Assembly (NCBI GenBank): GCA_044226395.1
Contig: JBGAHD010000001.1
Location: 558,001 to 622,000 of the forward strand
DNA: 64,000 nucleotides
Direction: 5' to 3'
Origin: JBGAHD01 sp044226395
GTDB taxonomy: Bacteria; Pseudomonadota; Gammaproteobacteria; Xanthomonadales; Ahniellaceae
The notes beneath the pieces are model-generated. The model was not told the DNA's origin. It saw nothing but the letters and a program-made list of their open reading frames with translations, and ran no database searches. This document shows, piece by piece, positions 26,008-36,988 of this stretch. Position 1 is the first letter of the stretch, and each line of letters starts with the position of its first letter. The position numbers and the translations under genes are program-made.

Positions 26008-26152
26008 GTGACGTTGTCGCTTGGCTCGGGGTGCCGCCCCTTGTCGGTGGGCGAGGGATTCAGCACATCCGTGTGCTGAACCCTCGCGGCGCACATCCTT
26101 GTGCGCTTGCCACCGACAAGGGGACCGCCACCCCGAGCCGTCGAAACGTCAC
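26008..26152. repeat. 145-bp branched inverted repeat (long stem with two TCCK-loop hairpins)
   Basis: The ends pair over about 40 positions with a few mismatches: GTGACGTT with AACGTCAC, GGCTCGGGGTG with CACCCCGAGCC, and CCCCTTGTCGGTGG with CCACCGACAAGGGG. Between the arms are two perfect hairpins: GCGAGGG-A-TTCAGCACA closing on TCCG, and GCGCACA closing on TCCT. The whole would fold into a Y shape as RNA or as a cruciform. No reverse transcriptase or transposase gene is nearby. Confidence 0.75.
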
Positions 26153-26221
26153 TTTGGGCTGGGGGGTAAGAAAAAGAAAAGAAAAAGAAAAAAGCAAAAG
26201 CAAAAGCCAAGGCGCGCGCTT

Positions 26222-26253
26222 ACGAAGAAGGGCGCTTTCGCGCCCTTCTTCGT
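26222..26253 (-). terminator. Strong hairpin ending the MopE-type operon
   Basis: Perfect 14-bp stem ACGAAGAAGGGCGC with a TTTC loop, about 70 bases past the stop at 26324 on the minus strand. About 15 bases later on that strand comes a long pyrimidine run (CTTTTGCTTTTGCTTTTTTC), the complement of the purine tract at 26168-26208. The stem alone is also typical of a dispersed repeat. Confidence 0.6.
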
Positions 26254-26323
26254 ATCGCTGTTTGTGTTTATGCGTGAGGACGGATCGAACGGTGTGCCGA
26301 TTCGATTGTGTCCGCGCGCTGCT

Positions 26324-28126
26324 CTACTCGAACCCGTTCTTGAACTGGAACAGATTATCGACGGTGCCATCGCAGTCGTTGTCGATGCCGTCGGTTACTT
26401 CGCCGGTGGGTCCGACGAAGCCGATGCAGGTGCCGCCGCACGCTTGTTGGCCGAGCGTGCACTGACTGGTGCCGCCATACACGAGACCGTTGGGCGTGCC
26501 GGGCGCGGTGCAGACGACGGGGGCGATGCCGTCGTCGACGATGCCATTGCAGTTGTTGTCGAGGCCGTCGCAGACTTCGGTTTGCGGGCTGTTGCTGCAC
26601 GCTTGGAAACCACCGCCGACAACGCAACCGCCCGGCGTCACGGGTTGCGGCGCGCGACAGCTTTGCGTGCCCGCGCAGGTCGCGGGCGGCGAGGTGCCGC
26701 AGGCGATGGGGGCGACGCCGTCGTCGGCGATGCCGTTGAAGTCGTTGTCGCAGCCGTCGCAGACTTCGGCGGTGATGTTCTGGCCCGCGCATGGCAGGCC
26801 GTTGTCGATTACGCCGTCGCAGTCGTCGTCTTGGCCGTTGCAGGTTTCGGCCACCGGGCAATGCGCGGGCAAGCCGCATTTGCGTTGGCCTTCGTCGACT
26901 TGGCCATCGCCGTTGTTGTCGACGTTGTCGCAGGTCTCGCCGACGTCATTGCACAACCAGTTGTTGGGATCGAGTGATTGCGCGGGCGTGGTGCATGGCA
27001 GCAGCGAGGTCGTGCCCAGCGGATTGGCGGGCGTGATGCTCGCGCGGAAATTGTTCAAGCAGCTATTGCGCTGCCCCGTCGAGGCCCAGGCGCAGCAGGT
27101 GCCGGTGGTCTGCACATTGGCGAGATGGCGATAGCCTTCGTCGGTGCAGCCATTGCAGTTGTTGTCGCTGTTGTCGCACGTTTCCGAGGACAGTTGCGCT
27201 TGAATGATCGCGCCCAGGGCGACGGTGATGTCGGTTTCGCGCGTCACGTCGACGGCCGCGGTGGTGAGGCCCGCGCTCGCGATCGCGTCGAGTTCGGTCG
27301 AGGCCGAGCCGCCGCTGAAGTCGAGCACGTGCACGCGCGGCCGAAACACATTGGCGCCCGCGCTCACGCCGACCGTGGCCAGATCGGTGGCGACGGCATT
27401 GGCGTCGCCGACGGTGTCGCACGTCTCGCCGCCGTCGGCGATGACCACGACGATGACTTTGCGACACGCGCGATCTTGCGCATCCAAGGGCGTGGTGTAG
27501 GTCACCGAGCCATCGGGCGCGGTCCAACTGCCGGCCAAATAGCGCTTGACGTCGCGCAGCGCGCCGGCGATCGGGGAACCGCCGTCGGCGAACAGCTCAG
27601 CATTGTCGCTGCAGATATTGTCGGTATGGCCCAATGCTCCCAAGATCGTATCGGCCACAGGTGGCGCGGTCCAGAAGGCATCAGTGGCGATCGGCGTGGC
27701 GATGAAACCGCCAGCGCGCGTCGCGCCCGTGCCCGGGCCGCAACCCGCGGCCGTTTGGTTGTTGGGAAAGTCGCTGTAGACGCAGTTCGTGTAGCAGGTC
27801 GCCGAGCAACTTTGCTGCTTGCGCGCGAAACGCATCAAACCAAAACGCGCCAGACCACCGTAGGTCCGCATCACGTTGTTGAGCGCACAACGCAGGTGAC
27901 CACGACGATCACTGGAATAGCCCACGCACGTGGGCGCCGGACTCCCCACGGCCGTGCTCATCGAGGTCGAAGTATCGGCCACGATCAAGACATAGGGCTT
28001 GCTCGGTTGTGGCCACGCCGAGGGATCGGTCGACAGGCAGGCGACCGGTTCCGCCGCGCGCGCCAGCGCGGCGAGGCCGATCAAGACCGTCAACAGCACG
28101 AATCGCATCATCGGTTGTCGAGTCAT
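26324..28126 (-). CDS. Secreted VWA-domain protein with six MopE-type motifs and GFE tail
   Basis: Exported 600-residue protein. ATG 28126 is chosen over 28201 because it begins the signal peptide (MTRQPMMRFVLLTVLIGLAALARA) and lies 10 bases after the upstream stop. Residues ~35-315 form a von Willebrand A-like domain with the MIDAS start DTSTS (YVLIVADTSTSMS) and a long Cys-rich insertion (CSATCYTNCVYSD). The C-terminal half carries six acidic motifs of the pattern E-x-C-D-x-x-D-N-x-C-x-G-x-x-D-[ED]-G, for example ETCDNSDNNCNGCTDEG and EVCDGLDNNCNGIVDDG. Such motifs are found in Methylococcus MopE and in myxobacterial surface proteins and probably bind Ca2+ or another metal. It ends FQFKNGFE. 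Likely extracellular or surface-bound. Confidence 0.82.
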   Translation of the reverse strand: MTRQPMMRFVLLTVLIGLAALARAAEPVACLSTDPSAWPQPSKPYVLIVADTSTSMSTAVGSPAPTCVGYSSDRRGHLRCALNNVMRTYGGLARFGLMRFARKQQSCSATCYTNCVYSDFPNNQTAAGCGPGTGATRAGGFIATPIATDAFWTAPPVADTILGALGHTDNICSDNAELFADGGSPIAGALRDVKRYLAGSWTAPDGSVTYTTPLDAQDRACRKVIVVVIADGGETCDTVGDANAVATDLATVGVSAGANVFRPRVHVLDFSGGSASTELDAIASAGLTTAAVDVTRETDITVALGAIIQAQLSSETCDNSDNNCNGCTDEGYRHLANVQTTGTCCAWASTGQRNSCLNNFRASITPANPLGTTSLLPCTTPAQSLDPNNWLCNDVGETCDNVDNNGDGQVDEGQRKCGLPAHCPVAETCNGQDDDCDGVIDNGLPCAGQNITAEVCDGCDNDFNGIADDGVAPIACGTSPPATCAGTQSCRAPQPVTPGGCVVGGGFQACSNSPQTEVCDGLDNNCNGIVDDGIAPVVCTAPGTPNGLVYGGTSQCTLGQQACGGTCIGFVGPTGEVTDGIDNDCDGTVDNLFQFKNGFE

Positions 28127-28136
28127 GGTCGCGGCC

Positions 28137-29579
28137 CTATTGCGTCGGATCGGCGTCGAAGCAGCAGCGGAAGCCCGCGTCGCGATAGCGGAAACCGCCA
28201 TCAGTCAAGAAATCGTTCTTGGCGCAGATCGCGCCGGATTCGACGTTGCTGAGCATCGAACCGCCGACCTGGATGTAGCTGTTGGCGGCGACCTTGGTGA
28301 CCTCGCGCAGATTGCCGGTGATGTCATACAAGCGACCGCCGGCGCCGGCATTGCCCTGCAGTCCGTTCCAATCGGCGTAGCAATTGAGCAGTGCGCTCGA
28401 ACCCGTGGGCAGCACCGCGTCCTGATCGCCGGGCGTGCCGACGTCGCTGTCGTAACTGATGGCCAGATTGCAGAACTTCGTGCTCGTGTATCCCGAAGTG
28501 CAGGAAGCTCCGCGCGGCGCGTAACCCCAGATGCACGGCACGGTCGCGCTACACGTCGTTTGATACTCGAGCTGGGTGCAAACACGCCCACCCATGGCGG
28601 CGCAGGCCTGCTCGACTTCGGGCGGCGTGACGTCGGTCCAGGGCATGACCCCGGGCGCGGAGCACGCGCGTGTCCGGTCATACGTCGCGCCCGCCGGCGC
28701 GGTCGTGAAGTAACCATTGCCCTGCCCCGGCGTGGTCAATGTCGCGCCGGGCCGGCTGGCCTCGTACTGAAACATCCACAAGTTGGTGCCCACGCGCGTC
28801 ACCGCCGGCTTGACGAAGAACGCCGCGTTGAGGCCACGCGCGGTGAAGGGCTCGTCGATCAGCTGATCGCAATCGTTGTCGATGCCATCGCATTGTTCGG
28901 TGCAGCCGCCCGGCAAGAGCGCGCAACTGGCTTGCACGGCATTGCACACGGTCGCGTTGGCGCCATTGCAGACAAAGGTGCCTTGCGTGCGGCAACGGCC
29001 GTGACCAGGCGGGGCCAGGCCGTCGTCGCTGGCGCAGGCCTTGCCGTAGTTCGCCACGTTCTCGTTCAACAGGCCATTGCAGTTGTTGTCGACGTTGTCG
29101 CATATCTCCGCGGTGCTCGCGCAGTTGCCGCCGAGGCAAACGCCCGAAGGAAACGCGCATTGCCACGCGCCACTGACGCACGTACGCTGCACTTGCGCAT
29201 TGCATTCGGCGCCGGTGGCGATGGGGCTGACGCCGCAGACGGCTTGGGTCGTGGGCGTGGGCACGTCTTCGTCGATCTGGCCATCGCAGTCGTCGTCGAG
29301 GCCATTGCATTGCTCGACCGCCGAGCGGAAGGTGCAGGCATATTCGCAGCGACCGTCGCTGTTGAGATCGTAGAAGCCCGCGCGACACCCGAGATTGACG
29401 CATTGCCCGCTGTTGCAGGCGAAATTGGCGTTGAGTGAGTTCGCCGTGCAGTCGTTACCGCAGGTGCCGCAGTTGCGAACGTCAACCTGCAACTCGGCCG
29501 GTGAACACTGCTGCGCGAGCACAGGTCCGGACAGACACCACGCCGGCAACAAGGCCAGCCACCACCCGCGTAATCGCAT
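28137..29579 (-). CDS. Secreted protein with MopE-type motifs and an FGE/sulfatase-modifying-fold C-terminus
   Basis: Exported 480-residue protein, first gene of the pair with the VWA protein. ATG 29579 begins a signal peptide (MRLRGWWLALLPAWCLSG, cleavage after VLAQ). The N-terminal half has a Cys-rich start (NCGTCGNDC) and three acidic motifs (EQCNGLDDDCDGQIDED, EICDNVDNNCNGLLNEN, EQCDGIDNDCDQLIDEP). Residues ~255-480 resemble the FGE-sulfatase fold: MFQYEASRP, ACAAMGGRVCTQLEYQTTC, CIWGYAPRG, LYDITGNLREVT, VGGSML, and the closing FRYRDAGFRCC. The active-site Cys pair of true formylglycine-generating enzyme is not evident, so a binding or other oxidative role is more likely. About 180 bases separate it from the hydrolase upstream. 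Confidence 0.78.
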   Translation of the reverse strand: MRLRGWWLALLPAWCLSGPVLAQQCSPAELQVDVRNCGTCGNDCTANSLNANFACNSGQCVNLGCRAGFYDLNSDGRCEYACTFRSAVEQCNGLDDDCDGQIDEDVPTPTTQAVCGVSPIATGAECNAQVQRTCVSGAWQCAFPSGVCLGGNCASTAEICDNVDNNCNGLLNENVANYGKACASDDGLAPPGHGRCRTQGTFVCNGANATVCNAVQASCALLPGGCTEQCDGIDNDCDQLIDEPFTARGLNAAFFVKPAVTRVGTNLWMFQYEASRPGATLTTPGQGNGYFTTAPAGATYDRTRACSAPGVMPWTDVTPPEVEQACAAMGGRVCTQLEYQTTCSATVPCIWGYAPRGASCTSGYTSTKFCNLAISYDSDVGTPGDQDAVLPTGSSALLNCYADWNGLQGNAGAGGRLYDITGNLREVTKVAANSYIQVGGSMLSNVESGAICAKNDFLTDGGFRYRDAGFRCCFDADPTQ

Positions 29580-29762
29580 GGCACGCGCCCCCGCGCTGGG
29601 CGAGCCTTCGCGCCACTTGGCGAACCCGGCTCGCGGCGACTCCGACGACGAGTCGCGACCCCGCGGCACCCCTGCCCCGGGTCTCGATCGCACTATAGGT
29701 CAAGCGTTTTGTGATATCGAGCCGACGTTCCGGCGCAATTGCCGAACTTCGTCAATGCACGC

Positions 29763-31856
29763 CTAGATCGCCGCCGGCTTCAACACCAGATTCCATTGCC
29801 ACAACAGCGCCGCCACCGCCGCCAATACCACCACGGCGAAGGTGTAACGCCACTTCGATCCCGCGCGCCAACCGCCGCGCCACACCATGACCAAGGTCAG
29901 GACTTCGATGGCGCTGATGATCGCCGCCGCCGCCGTGAGCCACGTCGCCAGCACGAGTTCGGACGTGGGATAGATGTACAACAGCCCCACGCCCGCGTTC
30001 ATCGCGCGCACGACCGCGCTGATTAATGAAACGACCGCCGCGAGCCAAGCGAACGCGGACAGATACGACAGCAGCTTCACGCCGCTCAAGCCCGGTCGCG
30101 GGTCCTCGCCCTTGCGCGCGCCACGCAAGCCTCGCCACAGGCGCGCGATAGCGATCAGCAGCGCCAGCAGCAGACCCAGGCCGAGCGCCTGCAATTGCTC
30201 ATGCCAGGCGAGGCGCTCGAATGTCGCGATGCCGATGCCATAAGCGAAGCGCGTGGGCTGGCCGCGCTCGTCGCGCAGGAATTGCAGCACGTATTCGTTT
30301 TCGGCATTGCGGAACAGATCCTCGCCGATCGGCACGTAGCGCTCGAAGCCCTGCCCCGTGTCGATGCGCAGCGTGCCATCGTCGCCGGCGATCACGGTGT
30401 CGTCGTCGAGCGAGGCCATGAAGAGTTTCTCCACGGTCGAATAGGCCCGGCGCGTGCTGCGATACTTGCCGACGTATTCGGCCAGTTGCGCGGGCGTGAG
30501 CGCGATCGGCTTGGGTGTGTCGCGCGCGTCGGGCAGCAAGTGCGTGATCAACTGCCGCGCGACATCGGCGACCGGCGCGCGCGCCTTGTCGGTATTGGCC
30601 GAGACGAACACACCGATGCCCGCATCAGGGATCAGCCACATCGCCGAATGAAATCGCAACAAGGCGCCACCATGACCCCACGCCTGATGCGGCCCGAACT
30701 TGAGCGTCAGAAAGCCATGCGTGATGCCGGGCACGTCGCGGGAATTGCGAAACAGCACGTCGTGCATGCGCCGCGCGCTATCGGCGGACAGCACGCGCAC
30801 GCCATCGACTTCACCCTCGCGCAGATGCACGCGCATCCAGCGCGCCATGTCGGCGGCGGTCGCCGACATGCCGCCGGCCGCCGCGCCATGCGCGATGAAC
30901 TCAAAATCGCCCGGCTCGAACTTGCCATTGACGCGCGCGTAGCCGGTGGCGATGTCGGCGGCTTGCGCCGGATCGAGGCGACGCGGATCGTCGGCCAGCA
31001 AGGGCTCGCGAAACGTCGCGTGACGCATGCCCAGCGGCCCGGTCAGGTGATGCTCAACGTAGTCGATGTAGGACTCGCCACTGACCTGCGCGATCACCGC
31101 GCCGAGCAAGGCCACCGAATAGTTCGAATACACGGCCTGCACGCCCGGCGCGCGCACGCGTTTCGGCCGGTGCTTGACAAGGTAATCCGATGGCGCGAGC
31201 ACGTTCGCCGCGTCATTGGCGAACAAATGCCCCAGGGCCGAATCCTCGAACCCCGCCGTGTGCGACAACAAGTGACGAATCAGAATCGGCTGCGCGAAGC
31301 CATCGTCGGGCACGCGCAAGTCGGGCGGCAGGCGATCGTTGACCGCGTCATCGAGACCAAGCTTGCCCTGCTCGATCAATTGCATCGCCGCGGTGTAGGT
31401 GAAGGTCTTGGAGATCGAGCCGATGCGAAAGCGCGTGGTGTCGCCATCGGCGCGACGTTCGGGATCGATCACCGCGTAGCCATAGCCTTCGGCCAGACGT
31501 ACGCGATCGCGATCGACCACGGCCACGACCATGCCGGCGATCTGGTCGCGACGCAGCACGCCCTCGACGAGACCACGCGTGTACTCGGCGAGCGCGCGGT
31601 CCTCGGCGCTGAAATCGGGGCGCGTGGTCGGATCATTCGCGCTGGTGGCGACTTCGTTCGAAGCCGTCGCTTCGGGAGTCTTGGGCGCCGCCAACCACGC
31701 GCTGGCCGATTGCACTTCGAGCGAACCTTGCACGGCCGGCACGCTGGCGGTACTGGTTGGTGCGGGCGGCGGCGGCGTGGTCTTGACGTCCTGGGCGGGC
31801 AAGGCCGTGGCGACGGTGGCGAGCATCAGGCTCAGCAGCGGGTAACGCCAGTTCAT
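29763..31856 (-). CDS. Serine beta-lactamase-fold hydrolase with C-terminal membrane helices
   Basis: A 697-residue exported class C beta-lactamase/esterase-like protein. ATG 31856 has GGAG nine bases upstream and starts a signal peptide (MNWRYPLLSLMLATVATALPAQ). A Pro/Ala/Thr linker (~25-80) leads to the catalytic domain (~85-430): Ser and Lys in GSISKTF, Tyr-x-Asn as YSNYS, and HGG (WGHGGALL) in place of KTG. A small beta-domain follows, then four hydrophobic segments from ~555 to the end (LGLGLLLALLIAIARLW onward). The tail anchors the domain in the inner membrane facing the periplasm. HGG instead of KTG favours a peptidase or esterase over a drug-degrading lactamase. Confidence 0.87.
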   Translation of the reverse strand: MNWRYPLLSLMLATVATALPAQDVKTTPPPPAPTSTASVPAVQGSLEVQSASAWLAAPKTPEATASNEVATSANDPTTRPDFSAEDRALAEYTRGLVEGVLRRDQIAGMVVAVVDRDRVRLAEGYGYAVIDPERRADGDTTRFRIGSISKTFTYTAAMQLIEQGKLGLDDAVNDRLPPDLRVPDDGFAQPILIRHLLSHTAGFEDSALGHLFANDAANVLAPSDYLVKHRPKRVRAPGVQAVYSNYSVALLGAVIAQVSGESYIDYVEHHLTGPLGMRHATFREPLLADDPRRLDPAQAADIATGYARVNGKFEPGDFEFIAHGAAAGGMSATAADMARWMRVHLREGEVDGVRVLSADSARRMHDVLFRNSRDVPGITHGFLTLKFGPHQAWGHGGALLRFHSAMWLIPDAGIGVFVSANTDKARAPVADVARQLITHLLPDARDTPKPIALTPAQLAEYVGKYRSTRRAYSTVEKLFMASLDDDTVIAGDDGTLRIDTGQGFERYVPIGEDLFRNAENEYVLQFLRDERGQPTRFAYGIGIATFERLAWHEQLQALGLGLLLALLIAIARLWRGLRGARKGEDPRPGLSGVKLLSYLSAFAWLAAVVSLISAVVRAMNAGVGLLYIYPTSELVLATWLTAAAAIISAIEVLTLVMVWRGGWRAGSKWRYTFAVVVLAAVAALLWQWNLVLKPAAI

Positions 31857-31983
31857 CGCGCGGCTCCATCCGGGGGACGCGGCATTCTAGGACAGGCGTC
31901 GACCGCTGCGAACCGCGACATTGCCGCGAACATCGGCCGCGCCCACCTTGACACCCGTCGCGCGCGCCCGCAGCGTGGGCGCC

Positions 31984-32442
31984 ATGATCCTTGTTGGTGT
32001 GATCTCGGACACGCATGGCCTGCTGCGCCCGCAAGCGCTGGCGGCACTGCGCGGTTGCGCGCACGTGATTCATGGCGGCGACATCGGCGATGCCGCGATC
32101 TTGCGCGAACTGTCGACGCTCGCGCCCCTGACCGTCGTGCGCGGCAACAACGACACCGGCGAGTGGGCCGCGCCACTGCCCGAGATCGCGCGAGTCACGC
32201 TGGGCGGCGTCGATTGCTGCGTCGTGCACGATCTGAAGCAACTGTCGCGCGACGATGCCGGCGATGCGCGCGTGATCATCAGCGGCCATTCGCACAAACC
32301 CGAAGTGCGCGAGGACGACGCGCGCCTGTACCTCAATCCGGGCAGCGCCGGGCCGCGACGATTCAAATTGCCGGTGAGCGTGGCCTTGCTCGAAATCGCC
32401 GAGGCGCGCGCGCGGGCGCGGATCGTCGAACTGCCGCTCTGA
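31984..32442 (+). CDS. YfcE/MJ0936-type metallophosphoesterase
   Basis: Small cytoplasmic phosphodiesterase of 152 residues. ATG 31984 starts MILVGVISDTHG, directly on the first metal motif; the upstream frame from 31921 adds only arginine/alanine-rich sequence. Metal-binding motifs run in order: DTHG (~9-12), GGDIGD (~34), GNND (~60), VVHD (~82, where the family usually has a GH-type motif), GHSHKP (~101). The length matches the YfcE family. It probably hydrolyses phosphodiester or phosphomonoester bonds with Mn2+/Ni2+; the natural substrate is unknown even for the E. coli relative. The AraC-GyrI gene follows after 25 bp on the same strand. Confidence 0.88.
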   Translation: MILVGVISDTHGLLRPQALAALRGCAHVIHGGDIGDAAILRELSTLAPLTVVRGNNDTGEWAAPLPEIARVTLGGVDCCVVHDLKQLSRDDAGDARVIISGHSHKPEVREDDARLYLNPGSAGPRRFKLPVSVALLEIAEARARARIVELPL

Positions 32443-32467
32443 CACTCTCGCCAGGATCAGCCCCCGA

Positions 32468-33385
32468 ATGCACGACCCAGACCCTCGCGACGACTACCAA
32501 CGACGCTTGCATCGCGTGCTCGCGCACATCGACGCGCACCTCGACGCGCCGCTCGATCTGGAACAGCTGGCGGCGATCGCGCACTTTTCGCCCTTTCATT
32601 TTCATCGCGTGTTCGCGGCCTTGGTCGGCGAGACCTTGGGCGATTACCTGCGCCGTCGTCGCGTCGAAGTGGGGGCGATGCGCATGATCGCGCAGCCGCG
32701 GCTGAGCGTGCTGTCCGCGGCGTTGGGCGTGGGCTTCGGCTCGGGCGAGGCGTTCACGCGCGCGTTCAAGGCGCGCTTCGGGCAAGCCCCGACCGTCTGG
32801 CGCCAGGCGCAGGCCGGCGCCGATCGCAAGATCGATCCGCTCGAGCGCAATCCTGATCAGATGCTCACGCGTCGGGACGGGCAAGGTGGTGGCCCCTTCA
32901 CTGCCGTCGAGGCCCACCCCATGTCCGTGCAATTGATCGACCGCGCGCCCGTCACGATCGCGTACTTTCGTCACACCGGTCCCTATGGCGATTCGGTGGG
33001 ACGGTTCTGGCAGCAGATCGTCGCGCCGTGGATGTACGCGCACGATCTGCTCAGCGCGCCGCGCTACGGCATCAGTCACGACGATCCCAGCATCACGGCG
33101 CCGGAAAAGTGTCGCTACGACGCGGGCATCGAAGTGCCCGCGAGCTTCAAGCCGACGGGCCAGGCGCAACTCACCGTCATTCCGGGCGGACGCTACGCGT
33201 GCCTGCGCTTCGAAGGCACCTCGGCGACGATCGGCGCGGCGTGGAGCGCGTTGTTGCGCGACTGGATCGCGCCACAAGGCTTGCAGATCGATGCGCGACC
33301 GGCGTTCGAGTATTACCCGCAAGGTTCGCGCTACGACCCGGCCACGGGCGTGTTCGATTGCTTGATCTGCGTGCCGGTGGTGTGA
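32468..33385 (+). CDS. AraC-family regulator with GyrI-like ligand domain
   Basis: A 305-residue regulator of the Rob/SoxS-plus-GyrI class. Two helix-turn-helix units come first (LDLEQLAAIAHFSPFHFHRVF and LSAALGVGFGSGEAFTRAFKARFG), then PTVWRQ. Residues ~150-305 form the GyrI-like small-molecule domain (VQLIDRAPVTIAYFRHTGPYGD, RYDAGIEVP, IPGGRYACLRFEGT, EYYPQ). Such proteins sense amphipathic drugs and activate efflux genes. The only candidates nearby are the phosphoesterase upstream and the peptidase downstream, so the regulon may be elsewhere. Confidence 0.92.
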   Translation: MHDPDPRDDYQRRLHRVLAHIDAHLDAPLDLEQLAAIAHFSPFHFHRVFAALVGETLGDYLRRRRVEVGAMRMIAQPRLSVLSAALGVGFGSGEAFTRAFKARFGQAPTVWRQAQAGADRKIDPLERNPDQMLTRRDGQGGGPFTAVEAHPMSVQLIDRAPVTIAYFRHTGPYGDSVGRFWQQIVAPWMYAHDLLSAPRYGISHDDPSITAPEKCRYDAGIEVPASFKPTGQAQLTVIPGGRYACLRFEGTSATIGAAWSALLRDWIAPQGLQIDARPAFEYYPQGSRYDPATGVFDCLICVPVV

Positions 33386-33582
33386 CCATGGGGCACGTCG
33401 AGAGGTAGGCACCGATCGCGAGTCCAGTGGATCTTGGCCGCGACGCGCGCGCATCGGTCGATCGCGCGCGTCGTCCCGCCCGCCGATCGCCGCTCGTGCG
33501 AAGTGAGCGCCCACGAACATCGTCATCCCGAGGACGGAGCCGAGCGATCAGCGCGTGCCCATAGTCGCGCCAACCATGACTT

Positions 33583-33608
33583 TCGACCCGAGCACGGACT
33601 CGGGTCGA
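33583..33608 (+). promoter_or_regulatory. Leader hairpin before the tricorn-like gene
   Basis: Perfect 10-bp stem TCGACCCGAG/CTCGGGTCGA with a CACGGA loop, 37 bases before the start at 33646. It could be the terminator of the AraC-GyrI gene (no T-tract) or a leader structure; the rest of 33386-33645 shows nothing. Confidence 0.35.
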
Positions 33609-33645
33609 GGCGCCCAATGCGGGTTCCTTCCTTGGGCCGACTCTC

Positions 33646-36939
<3,294 letters not shown>

Positions 36940-36948
36940 AGAAAGCAC

Positions 36949-36981
36949 GCGCGTCGTCGCGATGAATTCGCGACGACGCGC
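36949..36981. terminator. Bidirectional hairpin between convergent genes
   Basis: Perfect 13-bp stem GCGCGTCGTCGCG/CGCGACGACGCGC with a 7-base loop in the 49 bases between the convergent protease gene and the repeat-domain gene. No T-tract on either side. Confidence 0.55.
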
Positions 36982-36988
36982 GCCTGGC

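Larger units (their letters stand above)
25918..26323. other. Non-coding block with nested palindromes and a purine tract
   Basis: About 400 bases between the PadR gene and the VWA-MopE gene, without a credible gene. It holds, in order, a hairpin at 25961-25980, a 145-bp branched inverted repeat at 26008-26152, an almost pure A/G tract at 26168-26208 ending in repeats of GCAAAA, and a perfect hairpin at 26222-26253. The open frames crossing it encode only low-complexity or palindrome-derived peptides. Confidence 0.7.

Noticed and set aside
25918..26323. Insertion sequence or retron remnant
   Set aside because: No terminal repeats with target duplication, transposase or reverse transcriptase frame was found, so the palindromes are listed only as repeats.
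28137..29579. Formylglycine-generating enzyme
   Set aside because: The fold is similar but the active-site Cys pair and a sulfatase partner are not seen, so I do not call it an FGE.
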